20,251 nt of DNA from NCBI GenBank assembly GCA_002305335.1, contig DBQR01000022.1, positions 1 through 20,251 of the forward strand, read 5' to 3'. Positions 1 to 6,071 of the stretch are shown here, in pieces. Origin of the DNA: Clostridiales bacterium UBA1389 (GTDB lineage: Bacteria > Bacillota > Clostridia > Oscillospirales > CAG-382). Numbering within the stretch: position 1 is the stretch's first letter; every line of letters begins with the position of its first letter. The notes beneath the pieces are model-generated. The model was not told where the DNA came from, made no database searches, and saw only the letters and a program-made list of their open reading frames with translations. A program made the position numbers and the translations under genes.

Positions 1-79
1 ACCAACAGTCTGTGTACTCGTTTGAGCACCCTGCGAAAGCCGTAACCGTAATAACCAATACAACAAGGCAGATGAACAT
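1..79 (-). CDS. N-terminus of a putative lipoprotein, cut by the window edge
   Basis: Reading leftwards from an ATG at 79, the first 26 codons give a hydrophobic stretch (ICLVVLVITVTAFAG) ending in a lipobox-like AFAGC followed by SNEYTD. This is the usual start of a Gram-positive lipoprotein, which would be lipidated on the Cys and anchored outside the membrane. The rest lies outside the window, so no function can be given. The start is doubtful: there is no good ribosome binding site before this ATG, and the segment lacks basic residues at its very N-terminus. The same frame runs back through Arg-Arg to a TAA and then, seven codons further, to another ATG (about 109) preceded by an AGAGGGG site. 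It may therefore be a damaged or fragmentary gene. Confidence 0.4.
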   Translation of the reverse strand, partial: MFICLVVLVITVTAFAGCSNEYTDCW

Positions 80-290
80 GCGTCTTTATAACATTATAAC
101 AGTTGCCATTGTATAAACCCCTCTTTCTTTAAATTATAAACGGATAAAACCCCTTGTACGCATAATCCCGTAAATACCCGATACAATTAAAATTCATGGC
201 AAATGACGGGATAACATATTTTAACATATCTGATCAAAATACGTTAGCGTTTTACAGGGGTTTTATGTTTAAAAATGAGAGGCTGTTTTA
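80..290. other. Intergenic region, no gene seen
   Basis: AT-rich spacer between the edge lipoprotein fragment and the end of the XRE regulator. A TATAAT-like box on the minus strand (plus bases 133-138) could serve the lipoprotein, but no matching -35 box was found at 16-18 bases. No clear hairpin terminator for the regulator gene was recognised. Confidence 0.4.
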
Positions 291-842
291 TTAATTCGCA
301 TACTGTTTCAATTCGTCGGTTATTCTTAAAAACCTCTTGTCGTTCCTAACCGGATCGAAAACCTTTTCACTAAGCCATTTCAGACAAAGACCGCACTGAT
401 TTTCGGTATAGTTTTTAGAAGTATCACTGTGTTTGTAATAGGTCTTATTTACAATAAAGGATGTATGCTTGAAATCCGGCTGGGTATCGGCAATAATCGC
501 ATGCTTTTTCATATTGTCAAGAGCCGTAAGGCATTCCTCATAGGCCTTTTCCCACAGTTTCAGCTCCACCTCGACATCCCCTATATTTGAAAGCCTTTTG
601 CTTTCTTTTTCATATCCCTCAATTGCTTCTTTAATGCGGGCTTCGTCCACCCCCAGGAGGGTATCCACCGTCACATTAAAATACAATGCGATTTTAGGAA
701 GCAGGGTTATATCCGGATAACCCCCCCTTTCCCATTTTCCCACCGACTGGGGGGTTATGCCGAGAAAATTCGCCAGCTGCTCCTGGGTCACATTTTTTTG
801 TTTTCTTAATTCCCTTAAAGTTTTTGTCATATCAATATTCAT
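291..842 (-). CDS. XRE-family helix-turn-helix transcriptional regulator
   Basis: This 183-residue DNA-binding protein has an N-terminal Cro/C1-type helix-turn-helix at about residues 7-62 (LRELRKQKNVTQEQLANFLG, then ITPQSVGKWERGGYPDITLL, then LLGVD). This layout is typical of Clostridia regulators that repress their own or nearby genes. The remaining 120 residues are charged and helical, with a C-terminal FDPVRNDKRF segment reminiscent of the last repeat of TPR-type sensor domains. That domain is short here compared with the long versions common in such regulators. The start is fixed by an AGGAGG site 8 bases upstream. An extended -10 promoter and a perfect dyad lie just upstream, consistent with self-repression. 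The target and inducer cannot be read from the sequence. Confidence 0.85.
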   Translation of the reverse strand: MNIDMTKTLRELRKQKNVTQEQLANFLGITPQSVGKWERGGYPDITLLPKIALYFNVTVDTLLGVDEARIKEAIEGYEKESKRLSNIGDVEVELKLWEKAYEECLTALDNMKKHAIIADTQPDFKHTSFIVNKTYYKHSDTSKNYTENQCGLCLKWLSEKVFDPVRNDKRFLRITDELKQYAN

Positions 843-865
843 AACAGCATCCTCCTGTAATAGTA

Positions 866-883
866 ATAAGCATTATTGCTTAT
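866..883. promoter_or_regulatory. Perfect inverted repeat, likely operator of the XRE regulator
   Basis: ATAAGCA and TGCTTAT form a perfect 7-base inverted repeat around a 4-base centre (TTAT). It lies between the predicted transcription start (about 887 on the minus strand) and the ribosome binding site of the XRE gene. A dyad of this size and place is the usual form of an XRE repressor site. The stem could instead form a small hairpin in the 5' leader, but no U-run follows it. Confidence 0.5.
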
Positions 884-893
884 CCCTATATTG

Positions 894-921
894 ATTATAA
901 CAAAAACTGCTAAAAGCGCAA
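894..921 (-). promoter_or_regulatory. Putative sigma-A promoter of the XRE regulator
   Basis: On the minus strand a TATAAT box (plus 894-899) is directly preceded by TGT, giving an extended -10. A weak TTGCGC -35 box (plus 916-921) lies 16 bases further upstream. An extended -10 compensates for a poor -35. The predicted start at about 887 is just upstream of the dyad. Confidence 0.5.
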
Positions 922-1055
922 GCACCGCACAGTTGAGTAACGGTTGTTTTTTACAACTATTAGTATATGTGTTTTATTCTGTCATGTTTTACGATGATAA
1001 TTAAACAAATAGTATGTAAAATCTTAAAAACATTGTCAAAACTATATATTTCCTA

Positions 1056-1084
1056 TTTACTTTTTTTCCTGTCAATGTTATATT
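1056..1084 (+). promoter_or_regulatory. Putative sigma-A promoter of the zinc-ribbon membrane protein gene
   Basis: TTTACT at 1056-1061 and TATATT at 1079-1084 are 17 bases apart and match the consensus at 4/6 and 5/6. The predicted start is near 1091, leaving a leader of about 33 bases with an AGGAGG site at 1111-1116. Confidence 0.5.
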
Positions 1085-1123
1085 AATATAAGGTCAATTT
1101 ATATTTATCAAGGAGGAAAAATT

Positions 1124-1687
1124 ATGTTTTGTCCAAAGTGCGGCAATCAGCTTCCCGACAGCGCAAAGTTCTGCAATTCCTGCGGTAATCCCATCGGTCC
1201 GGTAAATCAATCCCAAAAACCTGCTGCTCCCTTCAGATTACCCACCCTTGCCGAAAGATTTGTTTTGGGCTACACCCTGGTTATGTTTATCTTTATGTTT
1301 TTCGGCTGGTTCAGGGTGTCGGGGGGAAATACAACCGCTTCACTGTTTTCGGGTAATTTGTTTGAAATAAGCGCCCTTATTGGCATTGCCAAAATTGTAG
1401 CCATACTTAATGTGTTTGTATTTGCCGGATATGTATTCTTTACATATGTTAATATCAATAAAACCGGTTACGGGGTTTCCTCCGCATATTTAAAACGGCT
1501 TTGCGGATTTATTTTTTACGGCGGCTACCTGTTTATGCTGCTTTTCACCCTTATAGGTGCTCTTACGGCAGAAGGTTTCATCGATTACACAGTTTCAGCG
1601 GTATGGTATTTTGCCCTGCTGGGCGGCGGATTGGGCTTTGTAATGGTTCTCCTCCCCGGTCTTGTAAGGCAATTTATAAAAGAATAA
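1124..1687 (+). CDS. Zinc-ribbon membrane protein of unknown function
   Basis: A 187-residue protein that starts with a compact zinc ribbon, C3-P-K-C6 and C17-N-S-C20, of the kind found at the N-terminus of many small Clostridia membrane proteins. It is followed by a proline-rich linker (about 24-40) and four hydrophobic segments at roughly 45-65, 82-105, 126-148 and 160-182. The ribbon probably faces the cytoplasm and binds one Zn ion; its partner is unknown. The start has a strong AGGAGG site 7 bases upstream. The gene has its own promoter and ends at a terminator, so it appears monocistronic. No enzyme motif is visible, and nothing in the context gives a role. Confidence 0.8.
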   Translation: MFCPKCGNQLPDSAKFCNSCGNPIGPVNQSQKPAAPFRLPTLAERFVLGYTLVMFIFMFFGWFRVSGGNTTASLFSGNLFEISALIGIAKIVAILNVFVFAGYVFFTYVNINKTGYGVSSAYLKRLCGFIFYGGYLFMLLFTLIGALTAEGFIDYTVSAVWYFALLGGGLGFVMVLLPGLVRQFIKE

Positions 1688-1704
1688 AATACTTCAAATA
1701 ACAT

Positions 1705-1735
1705 AAAAAGGCCCCGGAAAACCGGAGCCTTTTTG
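1705..1735. terminator. Bidirectional intrinsic terminator
   Basis: A 9-base-pair stem with one mismatch (AGGCCCCGG / CCGGAGCCT) around an AAAA loop is flanked by an A-run on the left and a T-run on the right. It can end transcripts from both the zinc-ribbon gene (plus strand) and rubrerythrin (minus strand), which converge here. Confidence 0.8.
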
Positions 1736-1744
1736 ATTTTTCCC

Positions 1745-2284
1745 TTAATAATTCTGCGCTTTTCTCTGAAAATAGGATTTGGGATGGGAGCAGACGGGGC
1801 AGAGTTCTGGGGCCTTCTGGCCGATATGGATATGCCCGCAGTTGGCGCACTGCCAGATAACCACGTCGTCGCTTATAAACACGGTGTCGGTTTCCATTCT
1901 GTTTATGAGCTTGCGGTATCTTTCCTCGTGTTCCTTTTCGATGGCGGCCACCATCTCAAACAAAGCGGCGATTTTGGTAAATCCTTCTTCCCTTGCGGTC
2001 TTGGCGAAGCCGGCATACATGTCGGTCCATTCGTAGTTTTCACCGGCGGCGGCGTCGTTGAGGTTTGCCAAAGTAGAGGGAATATCCCCGTCGTGGAGGA
2101 GCTTGAACCAGATTTTTGCGTGTTCCTTTTCGTTGTTTGCCGTTTCTTCAAAGAGGTCTGCTATCTGATTGTAACCCTCTTTTCTGGCTTTGCTGGCGTA
2201 ATAGGTGTACTTGTTTCTTGCCTGGGATTCCCCCGCAAAAGCGGCAAGCAGATTTTTTTCGGTTTTTGTGCCTTTAAGTTCCAT
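1745..2284 (-). CDS. rbr: Rubrerythrin
   Basis: A non-haem di-iron peroxidase of anaerobes that reduces hydrogen peroxide to water with electrons passed through its rubredoxin domain. The ferritin-like four-helix domain (about residues 1-130) carries the iron ligands E19, E52-x-x-H55, E82 and E85 (within GENYEWTDMY) and E116-x-x-H119. The C-terminal rubredoxin-like domain has C146-x-x-C149 and C162-x-x-C165. At 179 residues it has the normal length for the family. The start has an AAAGGAG site. It lies 29 bases downstream of a PerR-type regulator on the same strand with no promoter recognised between them, so the two are probably co-transcribed and induced by peroxide. It is very likely functional. 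Confidence 0.96.
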   Translation of the reverse strand: MELKGTKTEKNLLAAFAGESQARNKYTYYASKARKEGYNQIADLFEETANNEKEHAKIWFKLLHDGDIPSTLANLNDAAAGENYEWTDMYAGFAKTAREEGFTKIAALFEMVAAIEKEHEERYRKLINRMETDTVFISDDVVIWQCANCGHIHIGQKAPELCPVCSHPKSYFQRKAQNY

Positions 2285-2313
2285 GATAATTCTCCTTTAT
2301 ATTTATTTTAATT

Positions 2314-2715
2314 TTATATAACCGCTGTTTCCTTTTTTTCGCATTCGCTGCATTTTCCCCTTATAATCAGATCCATTCCCGAAGCGTGAAAATTATTGCT
2401 TGCCAAAACCGTCTTTTTTATTAATTCAAACAGCTGGTCCTGTTGTGAAACGTCGGCGAATGCTCTGCATTCGTCGCAGAGGGTGTGAAGATGGGTGGTA
2501 ACGGTTTTGTCAAAGCGTTCGGGGGAGGAAGGAACGTTGATTCGGAGTATAAGCCCCTCGTCGGCAAGGTTGGTGAGATTGCGGTAGACGGTGGTAAGGC
2601 TTATGTTGGGGAGCTTTTTCCGCACCGCCATATAAACATCCCTTGCGGTGGGGTGGTCGCTCCGCTGGCTTACTTCCTTGAGTATATAGGCGCGTTGCCT
2701 TGTGTTCCGCTGCAT
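2314..2715 (-). CDS. perR: Peroxide-responsive repressor, Fur family (PerR type)
   Basis: A winged-helix metal-dependent repressor; in Bacillus the orthologue senses peroxide by iron-catalysed histidine oxidation. The HPTARDVY and SLTTVYRNLTNL segments form the DNA-binding half. Counted from the chosen start, H21, D69, H75, H77 and D88 match the spacing of Bacillus PerR regulatory-site ligands H37, D85, H91, H93 and D104. The Asp at the last position (Glu in many Fur proteins) favours PerR. Two CxxC pairs (C80/C83 and C122/C125) make the structural zinc site. An in-frame ATG at 2721 sits directly against the AAGGAGGG site, while the ATG at 2715 has 7-base spacing, so 2715 was chosen (133 residues). 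Upstream is a near-consensus promoter with a dyad at its start point; rubrerythrin follows. Confidence 0.9.
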   Translation of the reverse strand: MQRNTRQRAYILKEVSQRSDHPTARDVYMAVRKKLPNISLTTVYRNLTNLADEGLILRINVPSSPERFDKTVTTHLHTLCDECRAFADVSQQDQLFELIKKTVLASNNFHASGMDLIIRGKCSECEKKETAVI

Positions 2716-2731
2716 TTTCATCCCTCCTTAT

Positions 2732-2750
2732 TAACAGCAATCATTGTTAT
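2732..2750. promoter_or_regulatory. Imperfect dyad, putative PerR/Fur-type operator
   Basis: An imperfect inverted repeat (TAACAGCAAT and ATTGTTAT arms around a single central base) covers the predicted transcription start of perR. The arrangement resembles a 7-1-7 Per box, but identity to the consensus TTATAATNATTATAA is modest, with one arm clearly better than the other. The position, more than the sequence, argues for autoregulation. Confidence 0.4.
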
Positions 2751-2751
2751 T

Positions 2752-2780
2752 AGTATAGCCTTTATTTAACGGCTTGTCAA
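2752..2780 (-). promoter_or_regulatory. Strong sigma-A promoter of perR-rbr
   Basis: On the minus strand a perfect TTGACA -35 (plus 2775-2780) and TATACT -10 (plus 2752-2757) are separated by exactly 17 bases. The transcription start would fall at about 2745, inside the dyad. Confidence 0.85.
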
Positions 2781-2799
2781 GGGATAAAACAAAATTTTT

Positions 2800-2828
2800 T
2801 TGACATTATATTATTTATATGATAGAAT
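2800..2828 (+). promoter_or_regulatory. Putative sigma-A promoter of the radical SAM gene
   Basis: TTGACA at 2800-2805 and TAGAAT at 2823-2828 are spaced by 17 bases. The predicted start (about 2835) leaves a leader of only about 11 bases before the ATG at 2846. This promoter is divergent from that of perR, and their -35 boxes are only 19 bases apart. Confidence 0.6.
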
Positions 2829-2845
2829 TTGCAAGGGGAGTGATT

Positions 2846-4687
2846 ATGTTTTTACCCGTAACTTTTAATGATATGACTTCCAGAGGCTGGGACAGACCGG
2901 ATTTTATAATAATAACCGGCGACGCTTATGTTGACCATCCCTCCTTCGGTACGGCGATAATAAGCCGGGTGCTGGAGGCGGAGGGTTTCAGGGTGTGTAT
3001 TATCCCCCAACCCGACTGGAGAGATACAAAGGATTTTATGCGTTTCGGAAAACCGAGACTGGCATTTTTAATAAATTCCGGCAACGTGGATTCCATGGTC
3101 GCCCATTATACCGCTTCCAAAAAAGTCCGGACCGACGATTATTATTCCCCCGGCGGGAAGGCGGGATACCGTCCCGACAGAGCGGTTATAGTCTACTGTA
3201 ACAGGGTAAGGGAAGCCTACGGCAGTGTTCCCATAATCATAGGGGGCGTTGAGGCGTCAACAAGGCGGTTTGCCCATTACGACTACTGGACGGACAAGGT
3301 ACGCCGTTCTATACTTATCGATTCGGGCGCGGACCTGCTGTCCTACGGCATGGGGGAAAATTCGTTAAGACGAATCGCCTTCCTTCTTGACAAGGGAGCT
3401 TCCGTAAAGAAACTTCATGATATAAAAGGCACCTGTTTTGTTACCGACAATAAAAGCGACATCCGTTTCGATTATGAAGAAACCCCGTCTTACGACGAAC
3501 TTAAAACAAATAAACAAGCCTTTACCGGAGCCTTTTTAATACAGTATGAAAATCAGGACCCCTTTTACGGCAGGGCGGTGGTTGAGGATTACGGCGGCAA
3601 ATACCTTGTCCAGAACCCGCCCATGCCCCCGCTTACCCGAAAGGAAATGGATTTCGTTTACTCCCTGCCTTATGAACGGAACTACCACCCCATGTACGAA
3701 AAGGAGGGGGGCATTCCCGCCATTGAGGAGGTTAAATTTTCAATAACCCACACCCGCGGCTGTTTCGGTTCCTGCAACTTTTGTTCAATAACCTTCCATC
3801 AGGGGAGGATAGTCACCTCAAGAAGCATCGAATCGGTGGTGGAGGAGGCGGAACTCATTGCATCAACCCCCGGCTTTAAGGGCTATATTCATGATATAGG
3901 GGGGCCCACCGCCAACTTCCGCCATCCCGTCTGTAAAAAGCAGACGGAGCAGGGCACCTGTAAAAACCGCAAATGCCTTTTCCCCAAGGCCTGCCCCAAC
4001 CTTGACGCCGACCATTCCGAATATATAAAGCTCCTTGAGGAAGTGGAAAAGGTTAAAGGGGTAAAAAAGGTGTTTATCCGTTCGGGGATAAGATACGACT
4101 ATATGCTTAAGGACAGGGATAAAAAATTTTTCCGCCGTCTTGTGGAAAAACATATATCCGGTCAGCTTAAGGTGGCGCCCGAGCATATCTGCGACAATGT
4201 GCTTTCCCTTATGGGAAAACCGAGCAGGGAAGTTTACGATAAATTCATGGCTGATTTTTATAAGATAACCAAGGATTTGGGAAAGGAACAGTATCTTGTG
4301 CCCTATCTTATGTCCTCCCATCCCGGTTCCGCTATAAACGATGCCATCGAGCTTGCCTTGTATCTTAAAAGAAACGGCATAAATCCGGAACAGGTGCAGG
4401 ATTTTTACCCCACTCCGGGGACAGCCTCCACCTGTATGTACTATACGGGAATCGACCCCTTTACTATGAAAAAGGTGTATGTGGCAAGAAGTTATGAAGA
4501 GAAAAAAGCCCAGAGAGCCCTTTTACAGTTTTATAAACGGGAAAATTTTCCCATAATAAGAAAGATACTCGTTTCCGCCGGAAGGGAGGATTTGATAGGC
4601 CAAGGTAAAAACTGTCTTGTGCCACCGGAAAGCTTCCGATTCAGACCGTCGGACAAAATAAAAAATAAAAGAAAAACGAAAAAATAG
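2846..4687 (+). CDS. YgiQ family radical SAM protein
   Basis: A 613-residue member of the YgiQ-type radical SAM family, whose reaction is not established. The radical SAM cluster motif is C306-x-x-x-C310-x-x-C313 (TRGCFGSCNFCS), which would bind a 4Fe-4S cluster and S-adenosylmethionine. A second cysteine-rich stretch (about residues 370-390, CKKQ...GTCKNRKC...KACP) is typical of YgiQ. The N-terminal 290 residues fit the family's extra domain, and the short basic tail (KIKNKRKTKK) ends the protein. An in-frame ATG at 2819 overlaps the promoter and has no ribosome site, so the ATG at 2846 after AAGGGGAG was chosen. The gene stands alone between its own promoter and a terminator. Confidence 0.93.
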   Translation: MFLPVTFNDMTSRGWDRPDFIIITGDAYVDHPSFGTAIISRVLEAEGFRVCIIPQPDWRDTKDFMRFGKPRLAFLINSGNVDSMVAHYTASKKVRTDDYYSPGGKAGYRPDRAVIVYCNRVREAYGSVPIIIGGVEASTRRFAHYDYWTDKVRRSILIDSGADLLSYGMGENSLRRIAFLLDKGASVKKLHDIKGTCFVTDNKSDIRFDYEETPSYDELKTNKQAFTGAFLIQYENQDPFYGRAVVEDYGGKYLVQNPPMPPLTRKEMDFVYSLPYERNYHPMYEKEGGIPAIEEVKFSITHTRGCFGSCNFCSITFHQGRIVTSRSIESVVEEAELIASTPGFKGYIHDIGGPTANFRHPVCKKQTEQGTCKNRKCLFPKACPNLDADHSEYIKLLEEVEKVKGVKKVFIRSGIRYDYMLKDRDKKFFRRLVEKHISGQLKVAPEHICDNVLSLMGKPSREVYDKFMADFYKITKDLGKEQYLVPYLMSSHPGSAINDAIELALYLKRNGINPEQVQDFYPTPGTASTCMYYTGIDPFTMKKVYVARSYEEKKAQRALLQFYKRENFPIIRKILVSAGREDLIGQGKNCLVPPESFRFRPSDKIKNKRKTKK

Positions 4688-4712
4688 TACCAAAAAAATT
4701 CAAACAAATGCC

Positions 4713-4745
4713 AAAACCGTATTTCATCGGGGTAAACGGTTTTTT
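4713..4745 (+). terminator. Intrinsic terminator after the radical SAM gene
   Basis: An 8-base-pair stem (AAAACCGT / ACGGTTTT) with a 15-base loop is followed by a T-run. The long loop makes it weaker than the other terminators here. Confidence 0.6.
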
Positions 4746-4855
4746 AACAGGTTTTATTTATTAAAACAGCAAATTCATTCTTATTTCTTTCTACATATTT
4801 TTTGTTGCGGGACGAACAATAACACCACGGACGAAAAATCAAGGTAGGTAGAAAT

Positions 4856-5896
4856 ATGAAATGTAAACAAAAAATTCCTGCGTTCGCACTGCTCTTCGCA
4901 CTCCTTCTTGCCATGTGTGTCGCCGTTCCCTACGGCGCGCTGGCTTCAACCCTTGCAATAAACGAAAGACAGCGTATTTCCCTTATTCCCTCCGGCATCC
5001 CCTTCGGGATAAAATTTTACACCAAAGGGGTAATCGTGGTGGGGGTAACCGACATCGAAACCTTCGAGGGCTTAGCATCCCCCGCAAGGGACGCCGGCAT
5101 AAGGGCGGGGGATATAATAACTAAGGTTGATTCCACCGAGGTAAATACTACCGAGGAACTGTCTGAACTTATCGACGAAAGCGGCGGAAGGAAAATGGTT
5201 TTCACCGTCAGCCGTTCGGGAGGGACACAAAGCTTTGACGTTTATCCCAAAAAGTCGGTTGAGGATAATTCCTACAAGGCGGGATTATGGGTGAGGGATT
5301 CCACCGCCGGCATAGGCACCGTCACCTATGTGGACGCGGATGCCAACCGCTTTGCGGGTTTAGGGCATGGTATCTGCGATTCTGAAACCGGTTCCCCCCT
5401 GCCGTTGCTTAAAGGCATTGTTACGGGGGTAACCATAACCGATGTAATAAAGGGGATAGAAAACGCCCCCGGCGAGCTTAAGGGGGAATTTTCGGCATAT
5501 AAGATCGGCAGCCTTTACAAAAACACCGAAAGCGGGGTTTTCGGGGTGTTCGATTCGGTAACCCCTTATATATCCCAGCCTATGGAAATATGCTTCAGGG
5601 ACGAGCTGAAAACCGGAAAAGCCTATATACTAACCACCGTTTCGGGCTCATCCCCCAGGATTTACGAAATAAATATTGTCAAAATTTACCCCAACAGCGG
5701 GAAAGTCAAAAACTTTCTTATAGAAGTCACCGACAAAGAGCTGCTTAATATAACCGGGGGGATTGTCCAGGGTATGTCCGGCTCCCCCATAATACAAAAC
5801 GGCAGGCTTGCCGGCGCCGTCACCCACGTTATGATCAACGACCCAACCAGGGGGTACGGCATATTCATCGAAAATATGATTGACGCATCCGATTAG
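4856..5896 (+). CDS. spoIVB: SpoIVB peptidase (family S55), sporulation signalling protease
   Basis: A forespore-secreted serine peptidase that, in Bacillus, cleaves SpoIVFA and so triggers pro-sigma-K processing in the mother cell. Visible parts are an N-terminal signal/anchor segment (about 6-31), a PDZ domain (about 55-130, with ARDAGIRAGDIITKVD), and the S55 peptidase domain with H171 (GLGHGICD), D293 (VTDKELL) and S308 (GGIVQGMSGSP). The spacings agree with H236/D363/S378 of the B. subtilis enzyme. At 346 residues it is shorter than the roughly 425-residue Bacillus protein. An AGGTAGG site precedes the start. A CATATTT element at 4794-4800 recalls sigma-F/G -10 boxes, but no convincing -35 was found. 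The usual neighbours recN and spo0A are absent, so it could be a second copy. Confidence 0.93.
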   Translation: MKCKQKIPAFALLFALLLAMCVAVPYGALASTLAINERQRISLIPSGIPFGIKFYTKGVIVVGVTDIETFEGLASPARDAGIRAGDIITKVDSTEVNTTEELSELIDESGGRKMVFTVSRSGGTQSFDVYPKKSVEDNSYKAGLWVRDSTAGIGTVTYVDADANRFAGLGHGICDSETGSPLPLLKGIVTGVTITDVIKGIENAPGELKGEFSAYKIGSLYKNTESGVFGVFDSVTPYISQPMEICFRDELKTGKAYILTTVSGSSPRIYEINIVKIYPNSGKVKNFLIEVTDKELLNITGGIVQGMSGSPIIQNGRLAGAVTHVMINDPTRGYGIFIENMIDASD

Positions 5897-5907
5897 AATT
5901 TTATAAA

Positions 5908-5952
5908 AAAGCCGCCGGAAAAAAGGCTAAGCCGAAAATCCGGCGGTTTTGT
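5908..5952 (+). terminator. Intrinsic terminator after spoIVB
   Basis: AAAGCCGCCGGA pairs with TCCGGCGGTTTT (one G-U pair). The loop can form a small inner GGC/GCC hairpin, and a T-rich tail follows. Confidence 0.8.
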
Positions 5953-6001
5953 TATACTCTGAATATACCCTTAATCCCATGTTAGTTTACATAATATTTC
6001 C

Positions 6002-6029
6002 TTGACATTTTTATTTTATCTGCTATAAT
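6002..6029 (+). promoter_or_regulatory. Consensus sigma-A promoter of the solute-binding lipoprotein gene
   Basis: A perfect TTGACA (6002-6007) and a perfect TATAAT (6024-6029) are separated by 16 bases. It is the best match to consensus in the window. The gene it drives carries a stop codon, so the promoter still looks intact while the reading frame does not. It may also feed uppP and ftsK downstream. Confidence 0.88.
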
Positions 6030-6071
6030 AAACTTTAGGAAATCGAAATATATTTATATGGGAGAAACAAC

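Noticed and set aside
1733..2311. Open frame on the plus strand opposite rubrerythrin
   Set aside because: It is the antisense of a clear rubrerythrin gene and has no ribosome site or recognisable domain.
2819..2845. Upstream ATG extension of the radical SAM protein
   Set aside because: It overlaps the predicted -10 box and has no ribosome site; the ATG at 2846 has AAGGGGAG at proper spacing.
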